From positions 1 to 64,000 of the forward strand of contig NZ_JACHYN010000011.1 in the NCBI RefSeq assembly GCF_014192915.1: a DNA stretch of 64,000 nucleotides. Reading direction: 5' to 3'. A program made the translations under genes and the position numbers. Shown in pieces: positions 36,101 to 44,102 of this stretch (the first letter of the stretch is position 1; each line of letters starts with the position of its first letter). The stretch comes from Azospirillum sp. OGB3. Its GTDB lineage: Bacteria > Pseudomonadota > Alphaproteobacteria > Azospirillales > Azospirillaceae. A model generated the notes under the pieces. That model did not search any database and was not told the origin of the DNA. It saw only the letters and a list, made by a program, of their open reading frames with translations.

Positions 36101-36772
36101 TCATCCCATGGCCCAGCCGGCCATGCCCGTTACGGCCATCCCGAGCGCCCACAGGCCGAAGGCCGCCAGCGCCACTCCCGTGCAATGGTTCAGCCGGGTC
36201 AGCCCGCGGTCGGAGATGCGGTGGCGCACGGCGGCCACGCCCATCGACAGGGTGAACCACCACAAGGACGCGCCGATGAAGACGCCGGCCACCAGCGTGG
36301 AGGCGTCCACCCGACCCAGATTTCCACCCAGACCGAAGCCGGCGAAGATGGCGATGAAGGCCATGATGGTCGCCGGGTTGGTCAGGGTAAGCGACAGACC
36401 GGTCATGAAGCCGCCGAGGAACGACGGCGTGTCGGGCGCGCTGGCGGCCTCGCGCTCCTCGTCCTCCGGCTTCTGGCGGAAGGTGCGGATGGCGACAACG
36501 AGCAGAAAGATGCCGCCGACGAGCTGGAAGGCGATTTCGTGCCCCTGCAGGAAGTCCAGGGCGGCGGACACGCCGAAGGCCGCTATGGCGCCGTAGATGG
36601 TGTCCGCCACGGCGGCGCCGAAGCCGGTGAAGAAGCCCATCAGCGGTCCGTGCTGAAGCGTGCGCCGGATGCAGAGCAGGCCGATGGGACCGACGGGAGC
36701 GGCGATGGCGATTCCAAGGACGATGCCCTGCAGCAGCACCACCAGACCATGCACGCCGATCACCTCGTCCAA
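36101..36772 (-). CDS. LysE family transporter
   Basis: A 223-residue inner-membrane exporter with six hydrophobic helices. LysE/RhtB marks are present: GIVLGIAIAAPVGPIGLLCI near residue 14, FFTGFGAAVADTIYGAIAAF near 45, GGIFLLVVAIRTFR near 76, and GLSLTLTNPATIMAFIAIFA near 116. Family members export amino acids or related small molecules; the substrate is unknown. The start is taken as TTG at 36772 because AGGAGG lies ten bases upstream and no in-frame ATG is near; GTG at 36763 is an alternative. A very long antisense frame overlaps the genes upstream of it and is not part of this gene. Confidence 0.87.
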   Translation of the reverse strand: MDEVIGVHGLVVLLQGIVLGIAIAAPVGPIGLLCIRRTLQHGPLMGFFTGFGAAVADTIYGAIAAFGVSAALDFLQGHEIAFQLVGGIFLLVVAIRTFRQKPEDEEREAASAPDTPSFLGGFMTGLSLTLTNPATIMAFIAIFAGFGLGGNLGRVDASTLVAGVFIGASLWWFTLSMGVAAVRHRISDRGLTRLNHCTGVALAAFGLWALGMAVTGMAGWAMG

Positions 36773-36994
36773 TCTGCGATTCCCTCCTGCGGGCGCCTCC
36801 TCCGGGCAATGGCGGGCGTGATAGCGGGCCACCGCCCTTCCGTCAACCGGCGTCGCGGCATGAGGTCCCATACGGGCTGTGACCTGCGGCGGAAATCCCC
36901 TCCGCCATGTGCCCTCTGTCGCGGGCTGGGAGGAGCGGCTATCCTGGCCGCCACGACCCGGCAAGCGGGCGCACCGGAACGGGGAAGCGGAACG

Positions 36995-37993
36995 ATGACG
37001 ATGACGCGCATTCTGAGCATGCTGGCCCTGTCGCTGACGGCGGCGACCGTTCCCGCCGCGGGACCCGCCCTGGCGGCGGACGAGTTCATGCCGGCGGTGG
37101 TGTTCGACCAGGGCGGCAAGTTCGACAAGTCCTTCAACGAGGCGGCCTACAACGGGGCGGAGCGCTTCAAGAAGGAAACCGGGATCGTCTACCGCGAGTT
37201 CGAGGTCACCAGCGAGAGCCAGCGCGAGCAGGCGCTGCGCAACATGGCGCGGCGGGGCGCCACCGTCATCACGGCGGTCGGCTTCTCCCAGTCCGCCGCC
37301 GTGGACAAGGTGTCGCGGGAATACCCCAACACGAAATTCTGCCTGATCGACGACAAGCTGGACCTGCCCAACGTCCAGTCGGTGACCTTCAAGGAGCATG
37401 AGGGCTCCTTCCTCGTCGGCATGCTGGCGGCGCTGGCCTCGCAGAGCGGGAAGGTCGGCTTCATCGGGGGCATGGACATCCCGCTGATCCGCAATTTCCT
37501 GACCGGCTACGAGCAGGGGGTGAAACATGTGAAGGCGGACGGCGAGGTCTTCACCAACATGACCGGCACCACCCCCGCCGCCTGGAACGACCCCACCCGC
37601 GGGGCGGAGCTGGCCAAGAGCCAGTTCGGGCGCGGTGCCGACGTGGTCTTCGCGGCGGCCGGGGCGACCGGGCTGGGCGTGCTCCAGGCCGCTGCGGACG
37701 CGGGGAAACTGAGCGTCGGGGTGGACAGCAACCAGAACTGGATCCACCCGGGCAAGATCCTGACCTCGATGGTCAAGCGGGTGGACGTGACCGTCTACGA
37801 CTGCATGAAGTCGGCCAAGGACGGCAGCTGGACGGCGGGCCACCGCGTCGTCGGGCTGAAGGAGGAGGGCGTCGGCTACGCGCTCGACGAAAACAACCGC
37901 AAGCTCGTCACGGCGGAGATGGAGAAGGCCGTTGAGGGTGCCAAGCGCAAGATCATCGCGGGCGAGCTGGTGGTGAAGCCGTATCAGCCGTGA
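36995..37993 (+). CDS. BMP family (PnrA-like) nucleoside-binding protein of an ABC transporter
   Basis: A 332-residue exported protein with a signal peptide in residues 1-28 (cut after PALAA). The mature part follows the BMP/PnrA pattern: PAVVFDQGGKFDKSFNEAAY near residue 33, QALRNMARRGATVITAVGFS, FCLIDDKLDLPNVQSVTFKE, GSFLVGMLAALAS, GFIGGMDIPLIRNFLTGYEQ, and VVFAAAGATGLGVLQAAADA with GVDSNQNWIHPGKILTSMVK. Known members bind purine nucleosides. The following salvage genes support nucleosides as the ligand here. A palindromic repeat lies between this gene and the ATPase gene. Confidence 0.93.
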   Translation: MTMTRILSMLALSLTAATVPAAGPALAADEFMPAVVFDQGGKFDKSFNEAAYNGAERFKKETGIVYREFEVTSESQREQALRNMARRGATVITAVGFSQSAAVDKVSREYPNTKFCLIDDKLDLPNVQSVTFKEHEGSFLVGMLAALASQSGKVGFIGGMDIPLIRNFLTGYEQGVKHVKADGEVFTNMTGTTPAAWNDPTRGAELAKSQFGRGADVVFAAAGATGLGVLQAAADAGKLSVGVDSNQNWIHPGKILTSMVKRVDVTVYDCMKSAKDGSWTAGHRVVGLKEEGVGYALDENNRKLVTAEMEKAVEGAKRKIIAGELVVKPYQP

Positions 37994-38017
37994 GCTGAGC
38001 TTCTGCATCGCCGAGCA

Positions 38018-38097
38018 TTGCCCCCTCCCTGACCCTCCCCCGCGAAGCAGGGGAGGGAAGGGACCCGCGGCGCAAGCCGTGGGAAGGGTGGGGGCAA
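38018..38097. repeat. GC-rich palindromic intergenic repeat, copy 4
   Basis: Arms TTGCCCCCTCCCTGACCC and GGGAAGGGTGGGGGCAA enclose CCCTCCCCCGCGAAGCAGGG (continuing GAGGG) and a GGGACCCGCGGCGCAAGCCG element also seen in copy 2. It sits between the binding-protein and ATPase genes of the nucleoside operon and abuts the AAGGA ribosome binding site of the latter. Confidence 0.85.
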
Positions 38098-38110
38098 GGA
38101 CCTTCCAATC

Positions 38111-39658
38111 ATGAAAGTCCCCATGCCCCGACAGCCTCCCGCCCTGGAAACCCGCGGCGTCAACAAGTGGTTCGGCGCCAACCACGCCAACCGCGACGTG
38201 TCGCTGGCCGTGCCGAAGGGCACCATCCACGGCGTGATCGGCGAGAACGGCGCCGGCAAGTCGACGATCATGAGCATCGTCTACGGCTATCTGCCGGCCG
38301 ACGGCGGCACCATCCTGGTCGACGGCCGCCCGGTGGCGGTGCGCAGCCCGCGCGACGCCCTGGTCGCCGGAATCGGCATGGTCCATCAGCATTTCATGCT
38401 CGTCGATCCCTTCACGGTGCTGGAGAACGTGCTGCTCGGGGCGGAGGGCGGCGTCACCCTGGCAGCCGGGATGGCGCGGGCGCGGGTGGAGCTGACCCGG
38501 CTGGCCCGCGACTACGGGCTGGAGGTGGACCTCGACCGCCCGGTCGGCGAGCTGCCGGTGGGGGCGCAGCAGCGGGTGGAGATCCTCAAGGCGCTCTACC
38601 GAGGCGCCGACCTCCTGATCCTCGACGAGCCCACGGGCGTCCTGACCCCGCAGGAGACCGACCACCTGTTCCGCATCCTTCGCGCGCTGCGCGGGCAGGG
38701 GAAGACGGTGGTCATCATCACCCACAAGCTGCGCGAGATCATGGAGCTGACCGACAACGTGACGGTCATGCGCCGCGGGCAGGTGGTGGCGAACGTCGCC
38801 ACCGCCGACACCAGCCGCGAGGAACTGGCCGAGCTGATGGTCGGACGCAAGGTGCTGCTGCGGGTGGAGAAGGCGCCGGCCACGCCCGGCCCGGCGGTGC
38901 TGGAGGTCTCCGGCCTGCGCGTGCGCGACGGGGCTGGGGTGGAGCGGGTGAAGGGCGTCGGGCTGACCGTGCGCGCCGGGGAGATCGTCGGCATCGCCGG
39001 CGTGTCCGGCAACGGCCAGTCCGAGTTGCTGGAGGCGCTGGCCGGCATGCGCCCGCTGGCCGGCGGCTCCGTCCGCCTGCGCGGGGAGGAGCTGACCGAC
39101 CGGCCCGACCGCTTCACCGCGCGGGGGCTGCGCGCGCTCGGCGTCGGCCATGTGCCGGAGGACCGGCAGCGGGTCGGCCTCGTCACGAGCTTCGAGGCGC
39201 AGGAATGCGCGATCCTCGGCCATCAGGGCGATCCGGCCTTCAACGGGCGGCTCCTGATGGACCGCCACGCGCTGTTCGACCGCTGTGCGGCGGAGATGGA
39301 CGCCTACGACGTGCGCCCGCGCGACCCACGCTTGCCCGCCGCCAACTTCTCCGGCGGCAACCAGCAGAAAATCGTCCTGGCCCGCGAGATGGAGCGGAAT
39401 CCCGACCTGCTGCTGGTCGGCCAGCCCACCCGCGGCGTGGACATTGGGGCCATCGAGTTCATCCATCGCCGTCTGGTGGCGCTGCGTGACCAGGGCAAGG
39501 CAATTCTGCTGGTGTCGGTGGAGCTGGACGAGATCCGCGCCCTGTCCGACCGCATCCTCGTCATGTTCGACGGCCGTCTGGTCGGCGAGGCAGCCCCGGA
39601 CGAAGCGGACGAGCGGCGCCTCGGCCTGATGATGGCCGGGGTGGCGGGGGCTGCGTAA
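38111..39658 (+). CDS. Nucleoside ABC transporter ATP-binding protein (two ATPase domains)
   Basis: A 515-residue protein with two ABC domains in tandem, as in the sugar/nucleoside (YufO, NupA-like) family. First domain: Walker A GENGAGKST near residue 47, signature VGAQQRVEILKAL, Walker B LLILDEPTGVLTP. Second domain from about 255: the usual degenerate Walker A GVSGNGQSELLEAL, then FSGGNQQKIVLAREM and LLLVGQPTRGVDIGAIEFIH. The weak second site is normal for the family. It should drive both permeases that follow. The ATG at 38111 has AAGGA upstream. Confidence 0.95.
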   Translation: MKVPMPRQPPALETRGVNKWFGANHANRDVSLAVPKGTIHGVIGENGAGKSTIMSIVYGYLPADGGTILVDGRPVAVRSPRDALVAGIGMVHQHFMLVDPFTVLENVLLGAEGGVTLAAGMARARVELTRLARDYGLEVDLDRPVGELPVGAQQRVEILKALYRGADLLILDEPTGVLTPQETDHLFRILRALRGQGKTVVIITHKLREIMELTDNVTVMRRGQVVANVATADTSREELAELMVGRKVLLRVEKAPATPGPAVLEVSGLRVRDGAGVERVKGVGLTVRAGEIVGIAGVSGNGQSELLEALAGMRPLAGGSVRLRGEELTDRPDRFTARGLRALGVGHVPEDRQRVGLVTSFEAQECAILGHQGDPAFNGRLLMDRHALFDRCAAEMDAYDVRPRDPRLPAANFSGGNQQKIVLAREMERNPDLLLVGQPTRGVDIGAIEFIHRRLVALRDQGKAILLVSVELDEIRALSDRILVMFDGRLVGEAAPDEADERRLGLMMAGVAGAA

Positions 39659-39773
39659 GGCTGACCCCGAACGCTCCCGCTTGCGCTGGGCCGTGGCGCG
39701 GGGCACTTTCCTTGACGCTGGAGCGTTGACGCCGTCCGGCTTGTGAACGGAATTCACCACGGATGGAGCCGGG

Positions 39774-40949
39774 ATGGCGCAGGACGCGGCGCAGGGGGTG
39801 ACGGGCCGGGGCTTCGGCCGGCCGCCGGGCGCGATTCCCGGCTGGGTCGGTTACGCGCTTCTGCCGCTGCTGAACCTGATCGCCGCCCTCGCCCTGTCGG
39901 GGCTGGTCATCCTGGTGATCGGCGAGAATCCGCTGGACGTGCTGGCGCTGCTGGTGACCGAGGCGGTCGGCTACCCGGAGGCCATCGGCTACACCCTCTA
40001 CTACACGACCAGCTACATCTTCACGGGGCTGGCGGTCGCCGTCGCCTTCCATTGCGGGCTGTTCAACATCGGCGGGGAAGGGCAGGCCTATCTCGGCGGG
40101 CTGGGGGCCGGGCTGGTCGGGCTGGCGCTGACCGGCTGGCCCTGGCCGGTGGCGGCGCTGGGGGCGGTGGCCCTGTCGGCGCTGTTCGGGGCGGCCTGGG
40201 GAGCGGTTCCCGGCTGGCTCCAGGCCCGGCGCGGCAGCCACATCGTCATCACGACGATCATGTTCAACTTCATCGCCGCCGCGATCATGACCTACCTGCT
40301 GGTCGACGTGCTGATCCGCCCCGGATCGCAGTCGCCGGAAACGCGGGAGTTCGATCCGGGCGTCTGGCTGCCGACCATGGACCGGGCGCTCGGCTGGGTC
40401 GGCGTCGCCATTCCGGCCTCGCCGCTGAACCTGTCCTTCCTGTGGGCGCTGGCCTGCTGCGCGCTGTTCTACCTGTTCCTCTGGCGGACCCGCTGGGGCT
40501 ACGAGATCCGCACGGTCGGGCGGAACGAGCGGGCGGCGGTCTATGCCGGGATTTCCCCGGCGCGGAACATCATCCTCGCCATGGCGATCTCCGGGGCGCT
40601 TGCCGGCTTCGTCGGCGTGAACGAGATCATGGGGGTGCAGCACCGCATTCTGCTGAATTTCACCGGCGGGGTGGGCTTCGTCGGCATCGCCGTGGCGCTG
40701 ATGGGGCGCAACCATCCGGTGGGGATCATCCTGGCGGCGCTGCTGTTCGGCGTGCTGGCGCAGGGGGGCGGGCAGGTGTCCTTCGAATACCCCACCGTGA
40801 ACCGGGAGCTGGTGATGGTCATCCAGGGCCTCGTCATCCTCTTCGCCGGGGCGCTGGAAAACCTGTTCAAGCCGCGGGTCGAGGCGCTGTTCCGCCGTCG
40901 TAGCGAGGGGCGCGGCGGGGGCCATGACGGGGGAGCGGCCCATGGATGA
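39774..40949 (+). CDS. Nucleoside ABC transporter permease 1
   Basis: A 391-residue integral membrane protein of the BPD_transp_2/YufP type with about ten helices. Typical segments are YYTTSYIFTGLAVAVAFHCG, LFNIGGEGQAYLGGLGAGLV near residue 95, ITTIMFNFIAAAIMTYLL, GRNERAAVYAGISPARNIIL and GFVGIAVALMGRNHPVGIIL near 305. It forms the channel with the second permease, whose start lies eight bases inside the end of this gene. A 115-bp gap precedes it. Confidence 0.94.
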   Translation: MAQDAAQGVTGRGFGRPPGAIPGWVGYALLPLLNLIAALALSGLVILVIGENPLDVLALLVTEAVGYPEAIGYTLYYTTSYIFTGLAVAVAFHCGLFNIGGEGQAYLGGLGAGLVGLALTGWPWPVAALGAVALSALFGAAWGAVPGWLQARRGSHIVITTIMFNFIAAAIMTYLLVDVLIRPGSQSPETREFDPGVWLPTMDRALGWVGVAIPASPLNLSFLWALACCALFYLFLWRTRWGYEIRTVGRNERAAVYAGISPARNIILAMAISGALAGFVGVNEIMGVQHRILLNFTGGVGFVGIAVALMGRNHPVGIILAALLFGVLAQGGGQVSFEYPTVNRELVMVIQGLVILFAGALENLFKPRVEALFRRRSEGRGGGHDGGAAHG

Positions 40950-41916
40950 CGCCCTGCTCGTCGTCCTGCTGCTGGCCGACGCCACCATCCGCGTGGCGAC
41001 TCCGCTGGTGCTCGCCGCCTTCGCCGCGCTGTACAGCGAGCGGGCGGGGGTGGTGGACATCGGGCTGGAGGGCAAGATGCTGGCCGGCGCCTTCTTCGCC
41101 GCCGCCGTCGCGTCGTCCACCGGCAACCCGTGGCTTGGCTTGGGCGCCGCGGTCGCGGCCTCGGTGGCGCTGGCGCTGGTCCACGGCTTCGCCTGCATCA
41201 CCCACAAGGGCAATCAGGTGGTGTCGGGCATGGCGATCAACATCCTGGTCGCCGGGCTGGCGCCGACCCTGGCCTACGCCTGGTTCCGCCAGGGCGGCCA
41301 GACCCCGCTGCTGCCGGGAGAGGCGCGCCTGCCGCAAATCCATCTGCCGGGGGTGGAGGCGCTGTCCGGGATTCCGGTCCTCGGCCCCGTCTACCGGGAG
41401 CTGATCGACGACGCCAACGTGCTGATCTGGCTGACCGTCCTTCTGGTGGTGGCGACCCACTGGCTGTTCACCCGCTCGCGCTTCGGGCTGCGGCTGCGCG
41501 CGGTGGGGGAGAACCCTGCGGCGGTCGACACGGCGGGCCTGTCGGTCACGCGGCTGCGCTATCAGGCGGTGATCATCACCGGGGTGCTGACCGGCATCGC
41601 CGGCGCCTATCTGTCCACCGCCCACGGCGCCGGCTTCGTGCGCGACATGACGGCGGGCAAGGGCTATCTGGCGCTGGCCGCGCTGATCTTCGGGAAATGG
41701 CGGCCCTGGCCGACTCTGTTCGCCTGCCTGCTCTTCGCCTTCACCGACGCGGTGCAGGTGCGCCTGCAGGGCGTGCCGCTGCCGGTGGTGGGGGTGATCC
41801 CGGTGCAGTTCATCCAGATGCTGCCCTATGTTCTGACCGTGCTTCTGCTCGCCGGCTTCGTCGGCCGGGCGGTGGCCCCCAGGGCCAGTGGTGTTCCCTA
41901 TGTGAAGGAGCGGTGA
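40942..41916 (+). CDS. Nucleoside ABC transporter permease 2
   Basis: A 324-residue membrane protein of the YufQ type. It carries ATPLVLAAFAALYSERAGVV near residue 21, DIGLEGKMLAGAFFAAAVAS right after, HKGNQVVSGMAINILVAGLA near 90, VGENPAAVDTAGLSVTRLRY near 190 and TAGKGYLALAALIFGKWRPW near 235. The ATG at 40942 is chosen because GGGGGAG sits six bases upstream; it overlaps the preceding gene. The stop codon shares a base with the cdd start (TGATG), so transport and salvage genes are translationally coupled. Confidence 0.94.
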   Translation: MDDALLVVLLLADATIRVATPLVLAAFAALYSERAGVVDIGLEGKMLAGAFFAAAVASSTGNPWLGLGAAVAASVALALVHGFACITHKGNQVVSGMAINILVAGLAPTLAYAWFRQGGQTPLLPGEARLPQIHLPGVEALSGIPVLGPVYRELIDDANVLIWLTVLLVVATHWLFTRSRFGLRLRAVGENPAAVDTAGLSVTRLRYQAVIITGVLTGIAGAYLSTAHGAGFVRDMTAGKGYLALAALIFGKWRPWPTLFACLLFAFTDAVQVRLQGVPLPVVGVIPVQFIQMLPYVLTVLLLAGFVGRAVAPRASGVPYVKER

Positions 41917-42344
41917 TGAGCGACCCGCAAGACGTCCCGGTCGTCGACTCTCTGATCGCCGCCGCCCGCGACGCGATGGCGCAGGCCTACGCGCCCTATT
42001 CGCATTTTTCGGTCGGTGCGGCCATCTTGGGCGAATCCGGGCGCATCCACGCCGGGGCGAATGTGGAGAACGCCGCATACCCGCAGGGGCAGTGCGCCGA
42101 GTCCTCGGCCATCGGGGCAATGGTCCTGGCCGGGGACCGGAGCATCCGGGCGATCGCCGTCATGGGCGGCCAGTCCGGCGACGGGCGGCTGTGCACGCCT
42201 TGCGGCGGCTGCCGCCAGCGGCTGCGCGAATTCGCCGGACCCGATACGCCGATTCATGTCTGTGGACCGGAAGGGCTTCGTCGCACGTTTACGTTGGAGG
42301 AACTGCTGCCGCACTCCTTCGGCCCTGACAATCTCGATTTCTGA
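41916..42344 (+). CDS. cdd: Cytidine deaminase
   Basis: Cdd converts cytidine and deoxycytidine to uridine and deoxyuridine. The 142-residue protein is the short homotetrameric type with all zinc ligands and the catalytic Glu: AYAPYSHFSVGAAIL near residue 25, NVENAAYPQGQCAESSAIGA near 51 (CAE motif) and TPCGGCRQRLREF near 90 (PCxxC). It directly overlaps the permease stop, which places deamination of imported cytidine right after uptake. Confidence 0.96.
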   Translation: MSDPQDVPVVDSLIAAARDAMAQAYAPYSHFSVGAAILGESGRIHAGANVENAAYPQGQCAESSAIGAMVLAGDRSIRAIAVMGGQSGDGRLCTPCGGCRQRLREFAGPDTPIHVCGPEGLRRTFTLEELLPHSFGPDNLDF

Positions 42345-42359
42345 GGGGAATTGACCGCC

Positions 42360-43193
42360 ATGACCGCCGCACGCGCCGCCGCGGAAATCCTGCATCGGGT
42401 CCCCGGCTTCCGCCCGCGGGTGGGGATCGTGCTCGGCTCCGGCCTGGGCGGGGTCGCCGACCGGATCGAGGGGGCGACGGTCATGCCCTACGGCGACCTG
42501 CCCGGCTTTCCGCTGCCCAGCGTGGAGGGGCATATGGGCCGGCTGGTGCTGGGTCGTCTCGGCGGCCAGCCCGTCGCCTGCATGCAGGGCCGCGTCCACG
42601 CCTACGAGGGCAACGGCTTCGACGCGCTGAAGACGGCGATCCGCGCGCTGAAACTGGCCGGCTGCGACACGCTGGTGCTGACCTGCGCCGCCGGCTCGCT
42701 GCGGGTGGAGGTCGGGCCGGGGCGGCTGATGGCGATCTCCGACCACATCAACATGCTGGGCGCCAACCCGCTGACCGGTCCCAACGAGGACAGCTTCGGC
42801 CCGCGCTTTCCCAGCATGACCGACGCCTGGGACCCCGCCTTGCGGGCGCTGATGCGGCGCCGGGCGCTGGAGCTGAACATCGATCTGGTCGAGGGCGTGT
42901 ACGCCGCCTATCCCGGCCCCTCCTTCGAGACGCCGGCCGAGGTCCGGATGTTGAAGGTCCTGGGGGCGGACGCGGTCGGCATGTCCACGGTGCCCGAATG
43001 CATCGTCGCGCGGCATTGCGGCCTTCGGGTCGCGGGCTGCGCGGTCATCACCAACCTGGGGGTGGGACTCGGCGACGGGCCGGTGGACCATGACCAGACC
43101 CTGCGCGCCGCCTCGGCCGCCGCCTCCGACCTGGAGCGGCTGTTGACCGGCTTTCTCGACGGGCTGAACATAGACGAAGGACGCCGGTCATGA
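42360..43193 (+). CDS. Purine nucleoside phosphorylase
   Basis: This enzyme splits purine (deoxy)nucleosides with phosphate into base and (deoxy)ribose 1-phosphate. The 277-residue protein has the trimeric class pattern: VGIVLGSGLGGVADRIE near residue 23, LPGFPLPSVEGHMGRLVLGR, CMQGRVHAYEGN, LVLTCAAGSLRVEVGPGRLM near 105, VYAAYPGPSFETPAEVRMLK near 182 and ADAVGMSTVPECIVARHCGL near 205. The ATG at 42360 follows GAGGGGAA by nine bases. The stop overlaps the deoC start by four bases. A punA or deoD-type symbol is not assigned because the subclass is not certain. Confidence 0.95.
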   Translation: MTAARAAAEILHRVPGFRPRVGIVLGSGLGGVADRIEGATVMPYGDLPGFPLPSVEGHMGRLVLGRLGGQPVACMQGRVHAYEGNGFDALKTAIRALKLAGCDTLVLTCAAGSLRVEVGPGRLMAISDHINMLGANPLTGPNEDSFGPRFPSMTDAWDPALRALMRRRALELNIDLVEGVYAAYPGPSFETPAEVRMLKVLGADAVGMSTVPECIVARHCGLRVAGCAVITNLGVGLGDGPVDHDQTLRAASAAASDLERLLTGFLDGLNIDEGRRS

Positions 43194-44065
43194 AACTTCC
43201 CGCCGATCTGCAACGGGCGCTCGACACCGCGGCCGCCGTCAAGGCCGACGCCAAGGGGGCCGGCCGGGCCATCGGCCTGCTCGACCTGACCAGCCTGAAC
43301 GACGACGACACCGACCAGACGGTGGAGGCGCTGTGCAAGCGCGCCGTCACCCCCGCCGGCAAGGTCGCCGCGGTGTGCGTCTGGCCGCGCTTCGTCAAGA
43401 CCGCGCGCAAGGCGCTGAAGGGCAGCGGCGTGAAGATCGCCACCGTCATCAACTTCCCCTCGGGCGAGGCCGACGCGGCGACGGTGGCGGCGGAGACCAA
43501 GGCGGCCATCAAGGACGGCGCGACCGAGATCGACGTCGTGCTTCCCTACCGCGCCTTCATCGACGGCGCCCGCACCCAGCCGATGAACGTGATCCGCGCC
43601 TGCCGCGAGGCCTGCGGGACCGACGTGACGATGAAGGTGATCCTGGAATCCGGCTGCTTCCCCGACCCGGAGCTGCTGGCTTGGGCCGCCCGCGACTCCA
43701 TCGCCGCCGGGGCGGATTTCCTGAAGACCTCCACCGGCAAGGTGCAGCCCGCCGCGACGCTGGAGGCGGCGGCGCTGTTGCTGCACGTCATCCACGAGTC
43801 GGGCAAGCCGGTGGGTTTCAAGGCGGCGGGCGGCATCCGCGACGCCGATGGGGCGGCGGCCTTCCTGGCGCTTGCCACCGTGATCCAGGGCAAGGGCTGG
43901 GCGAAGCCGGAGACCTTCCGCTTCGGCGCGTCGGCGCTGCTCGACTCGCTGCTCGCCACCGCCGGCCATGGCGGCAAGGGTGAGGGAAAGGGCGAGGGCA
44001 AGGACGGCAAGGGTGACGGCAAGGGCGGTGGGGCGGTTGCCCAACCGGCCACCGCCGGCTATTGA
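43190..44065 (+). CDS. deoC: Deoxyribose-phosphate aldolase
   Basis: DeoC splits 2-deoxyribose 5-phosphate to glyceraldehyde 3-phosphate and acetaldehyde. The protein is 291 residues, longer than usual. The core has LLDLTSLNDDDT, VCVWPRFVKTARKAL, the catalytic ADFLKTSTGKVQPAATLEAA near residue 180 (Schiff-base Lys) and VGFKAAGGIRDADGAAAF near 206. The last 30 residues are an unusual Gly/Lys/Glu/Asp-rich tail with GKGEGKGEGKDGKGDGKGGG, encoded by short imperfect repeats near 43970-44035, not part of the family core. It overlaps the preceding gene and is followed by deoA after 37 bases. Confidence 0.95.
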   Translation: MKLPADLQRALDTAAAVKADAKGAGRAIGLLDLTSLNDDDTDQTVEALCKRAVTPAGKVAAVCVWPRFVKTARKALKGSGVKIATVINFPSGEADAATVAAETKAAIKDGATEIDVVLPYRAFIDGARTQPMNVIRACREACGTDVTMKVILESGCFPDPELLAWAARDSIAAGADFLKTSTGKVQPAATLEAAALLLHVIHESGKPVGFKAAGGIRDADGAAAFLALATVIQGKGWAKPETFRFGASALLDSLLATAGHGGKGEGKGEGKDGKGDGKGGGAVAQPATAGY

Positions 44066-44102
44066 TCCGCGCGACAGACCAGACCACGGAACGGACGCAC
44101 GG

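Noticed and set aside
36101..39760. A 1219-codon open frame on the minus strand over the nucleoside importer genes
   Set aside because: Only its last 223 codons are real (LysE-type protein). The rest is antisense to well-supported genes, is rich in His/Arg/Gln as expected for GC-rich shadow frames and shows no domain.
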